Origin: Castellaniella sp041675725
GTDB taxonomy: Bacteria; Pseudomonadota; Gammaproteobacteria; Burkholderiales; Burkholderiaceae_B
Assembly: GCF_041675725.1 (NCBI RefSeq)
Contig: NZ_JBAYTI010000099.1
Coordinates: 1 to 7,168 of the forward strand
Length of the DNA: 7,168 bases
Direction: 5' to 3'
This document shows positions 6,404 to 7,168 of the stretch, one piece after another. The position numbers and the translations under genes were made by a program. Under the pieces are notes generated by a model. The model was not told the origin of the DNA and did not search any database. It saw only the letters and a list, made by a program, of their open reading frames with translations. How positions within the stretch are numbered: the stretch's first letter is position 1; every line of letters begins with the position of its first letter.

Positions 6404-6994
6404 ATGAAACCGACAGCCGCTTGTCCGCACCCCTGGCACCCCGCGCCCCGCCCCGGCCTGAGCCCGTTGCAGCGCGCCTGGCTGCAGCAGCCCGGGGCCC
6501 TGACGGCTGGCCTGCGTCGCCTGGGCCCGCTGACCCTGCAAGTACGGCGCGAGGCCGTACTTGCGCTGCCGGCGGGCTGGGCCGAGGAAATTGGCCGGCC
6601 CGCCGGCAGCGCCATCTGGTGGCGCGAGATCCTGATGTGCATCGAAGGCCAACCCGCCGTGCAGGCGTGCAGCTTCACGCCGCGCCGCGCCAGCCTGGGG
6701 GTCTGGAAGGCGATGCGCGGCCTGGGTTCGCACCCGCTGGCGGACATCTTGTACGAGGATGCGCGCATCACGCGCAGCGGCTTTCGCTTCGGGCGACTCC
6801 GCGTGCGCCCGGCCAGCGGCGCCTGGGTGGCTGCGCAGCCGGGCGATGCCGTGCAGGCCCGCCATTCGGTTTTCGTGCGCCAGGGCGAACCTTTGCTGGT
6901 CGCAGAGTATTTTCTGCCCGGCTTCTGGCCGCTGGCCCGCGGCACCGCGGCTACAAGGCCTCGAGGCCGCTTTCCCCGGTTCGGATGCGGATGA
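6404..6994 (+). CDS. ubiC: Chorismate lyase UbiC
   Basis: It converts chorismate to 4-hydroxybenzoate and pyruvate, the first committed step of ubiquinone synthesis, in the cytoplasm. The 196 residues (E. coli: 165) show IWWREILMCIEGQP (Arg74 aligns with the substrate-binding Arg76 of E. coli, mature numbering), the LGVWKAMRGLGSHPLADILYED segment, and LLVAEYFLPGFW (Glu168 aligns with E. coli Glu155). Where E. coli has a Gly-Arg pair (90-91), I align Ala88-Cys89 here, so that Arg appears to be missing. The start is the first ATG after the divergent gap, with no clear Shine-Dalgarno; the frame is open far upstream, but only antisense to rluF. The C-terminus runs about 15 residues beyond the family end as an Arg-rich tail, of which about 14 codons overlap glnB. 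A perfect 11-bp inverted repeat lies within codons 45-54. Confidence 0.93.
   Translation: MKPTAACPHPWHPAPRPGLSPLQRAWLQQPGALTAGLRRLGPLTLQVRREAVLALPAGWAEEIGRPAGSAIWWREILMCIEGQPAVQACSFTPRRASLGVWKAMRGLGSHPLADILYEDARITRSGFRFGRLRVRPASGAWVAAQPGDAVQARHSVFVRQGEPLLVAEYFLPGFWPLARGTAATRPRGRFPRFGCG
6538..6564. repeat. Perfect 11-bp inverted repeat inside ubiC
   Basis: GCAAGTACGGC (6538-6548) and GCCGTACTTGC (6554-6564) are exact reverse complements around the 5-base spacer GCGAG. It contains several A-T pairs, unlike the GC-only stems elsewhere, and sits 135 bases into ubiC and about 160 bases upstream of the rluF start on the other strand. No T-tract follows on either strand. It could be an operator-like dyad, an RNA hairpin in ubiC mRNA or in a minus-strand transcript, a copy of a dispersed palindromic repeat, or chance. 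Confidence 0.8.
6937..6950 (-). other. Small stem-loop directly after the glnB stop codon
   Basis: On the minus strand CCGCG-GTGC-CGCGG forms a 5-bp stem with a 4-base loop, beginning at the base after the glnB TAG. It is followed by GC-rich sequence, not T residues, so it is a poor intrinsic terminator candidate. It also lies inside the ubiC coding region. Confidence 0.35.
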
Positions 6995-7168
6995 CCTGGC
7001 CGACCGGGCTGACGAAAATCTTGCCATCGCCGATGCGCCCAGTGCGCGCGGCGCGCAGGATGGCCTCGATCACCGCGTCGACCCGATCACCGGCCACGAC
7101 CACGTCGATGCGGATCTTGGGCAGGAAATCCACCACGTATTCGGCGCCGCGGTAGAGTTCGGTATGCC
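6951..7168 (-). CDS. glnB: PII nitrogen regulatory protein, GlnB type (5' end off window)
   Basis: PII is a small trimeric signal protein that senses 2-oxoglutarate, ATP/ADP and, through uridylylation, glutamine, and controls enzymes such as glutamine synthetase adenylyltransferase. About 72 C-terminal codons are visible of roughly 112. The frame runs from the right edge as HTELYRGAEY, the T-loop; its final Tyr (codon 7137-7139) matches the uridylylated Tyr51. VVDFLPKIRIDVVV, then TGRIGDGKIFVSPV (PII signature) and QVIRIRTGE follow, with the TAG at 6951-6953. A GTG at 7136 is internal, not a start. GlnK is the alternative; I prefer GlnB because glnK is normally followed by amtB, and here the next gene is a converging ubiC. 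The last 44 bases overlap ubiC. The promoter and upstream partner are outside the window. Confidence 0.94.
   Translation of the reverse strand, partial: HTELYRGAEYVVDFLPKIRIDVVVAGDRVDAVIEAILRAARTGRIGDGKIFVSPVGQVIRIRTGESGLEAL

Noticed and set aside
6377..7027. Upstream extension of the rluF frame on the minus strand
   Set aside because: It is antisense to ubiC and lacks family similarity; the S4 domain starts directly after the ATG at 6376, which has a ribosome site.
1..7168. Mobile element, CRISPR array, toxin-antitoxin pair or defence system
   Set aside because: All coding space is taken by seven housekeeping families of uniform composition. I saw no terminal repeats, regularly spaced repeats, integrase or transposase.

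Overview
The window is a dense stretch of housekeeping chromosome from what looks like a betaproteobacterium of the Alcaligenaceae type (Bordetella/Achromobacter and relatives). The evidence is very high G+C, strong GC3 codon bias in every gene, a SpoT with the KFKD motif I associate with betaproteobacteria, and a UbiC and RluF-like set typical of that order. This assignment comes from recognising protein sequences by eye, not from a search. All seven genes belong to known families, and I see no transposase, phage gene, CRISPR array, tRNA or rRNA.

Layout: (1) bases 1-1840, plus strand, the 3' four fifths of spoT/rel, the (p)ppGpp synthetase/hydrolase. (2) 1841-1935, a convergent spacer with a three-copy 9-base repeat and a GC hairpin but no T-tract terminator. 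(3) 1936-3891, minus strand, ppiD, a membrane-anchored periplasmic chaperone with a parvulin domain. (4) 3892-4015, a 124-base divergent promoter region and the only relatively AT-rich spacer. (5) 4016-4771 and 4779-5660, plus strand, a probable two-gene operon of ugpQ (glycerophosphodiester phosphodiesterase) and rlmJ (23S rRNA m6A2030 methyltransferase). (6) 5633-6376, minus strand, an RluF-like pseudouridine synthase whose 3' end overlaps rlmJ by 28 bases. (7) 6404-6994, plus strand, ubiC (chorismate lyase), starting 27 bases from the rluF start. (8) 6951 to the right edge, minus strand, the 3' end of a glnB-type PII protein, overlapping the ubiC 3' end by 44 bases.

The genes do not form one pathway. 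They cover the stringent response (spoT), envelope protein folding (ppiD), glycerophosphodiester salvage (ugpQ), rRNA modification (rlmJ and rluF, which meet tail to tail), ubiquinone synthesis (ubiC) and nitrogen signalling (glnB). The less ordinary aspects are architectural. Two convergent pairs overlap at their coding ends, ubiC is nested antisense between two minus-strand genes with little room for promoters or terminators, and ubiC carries a perfect 11-bp inverted repeat. I found no convincing undescribed system here.
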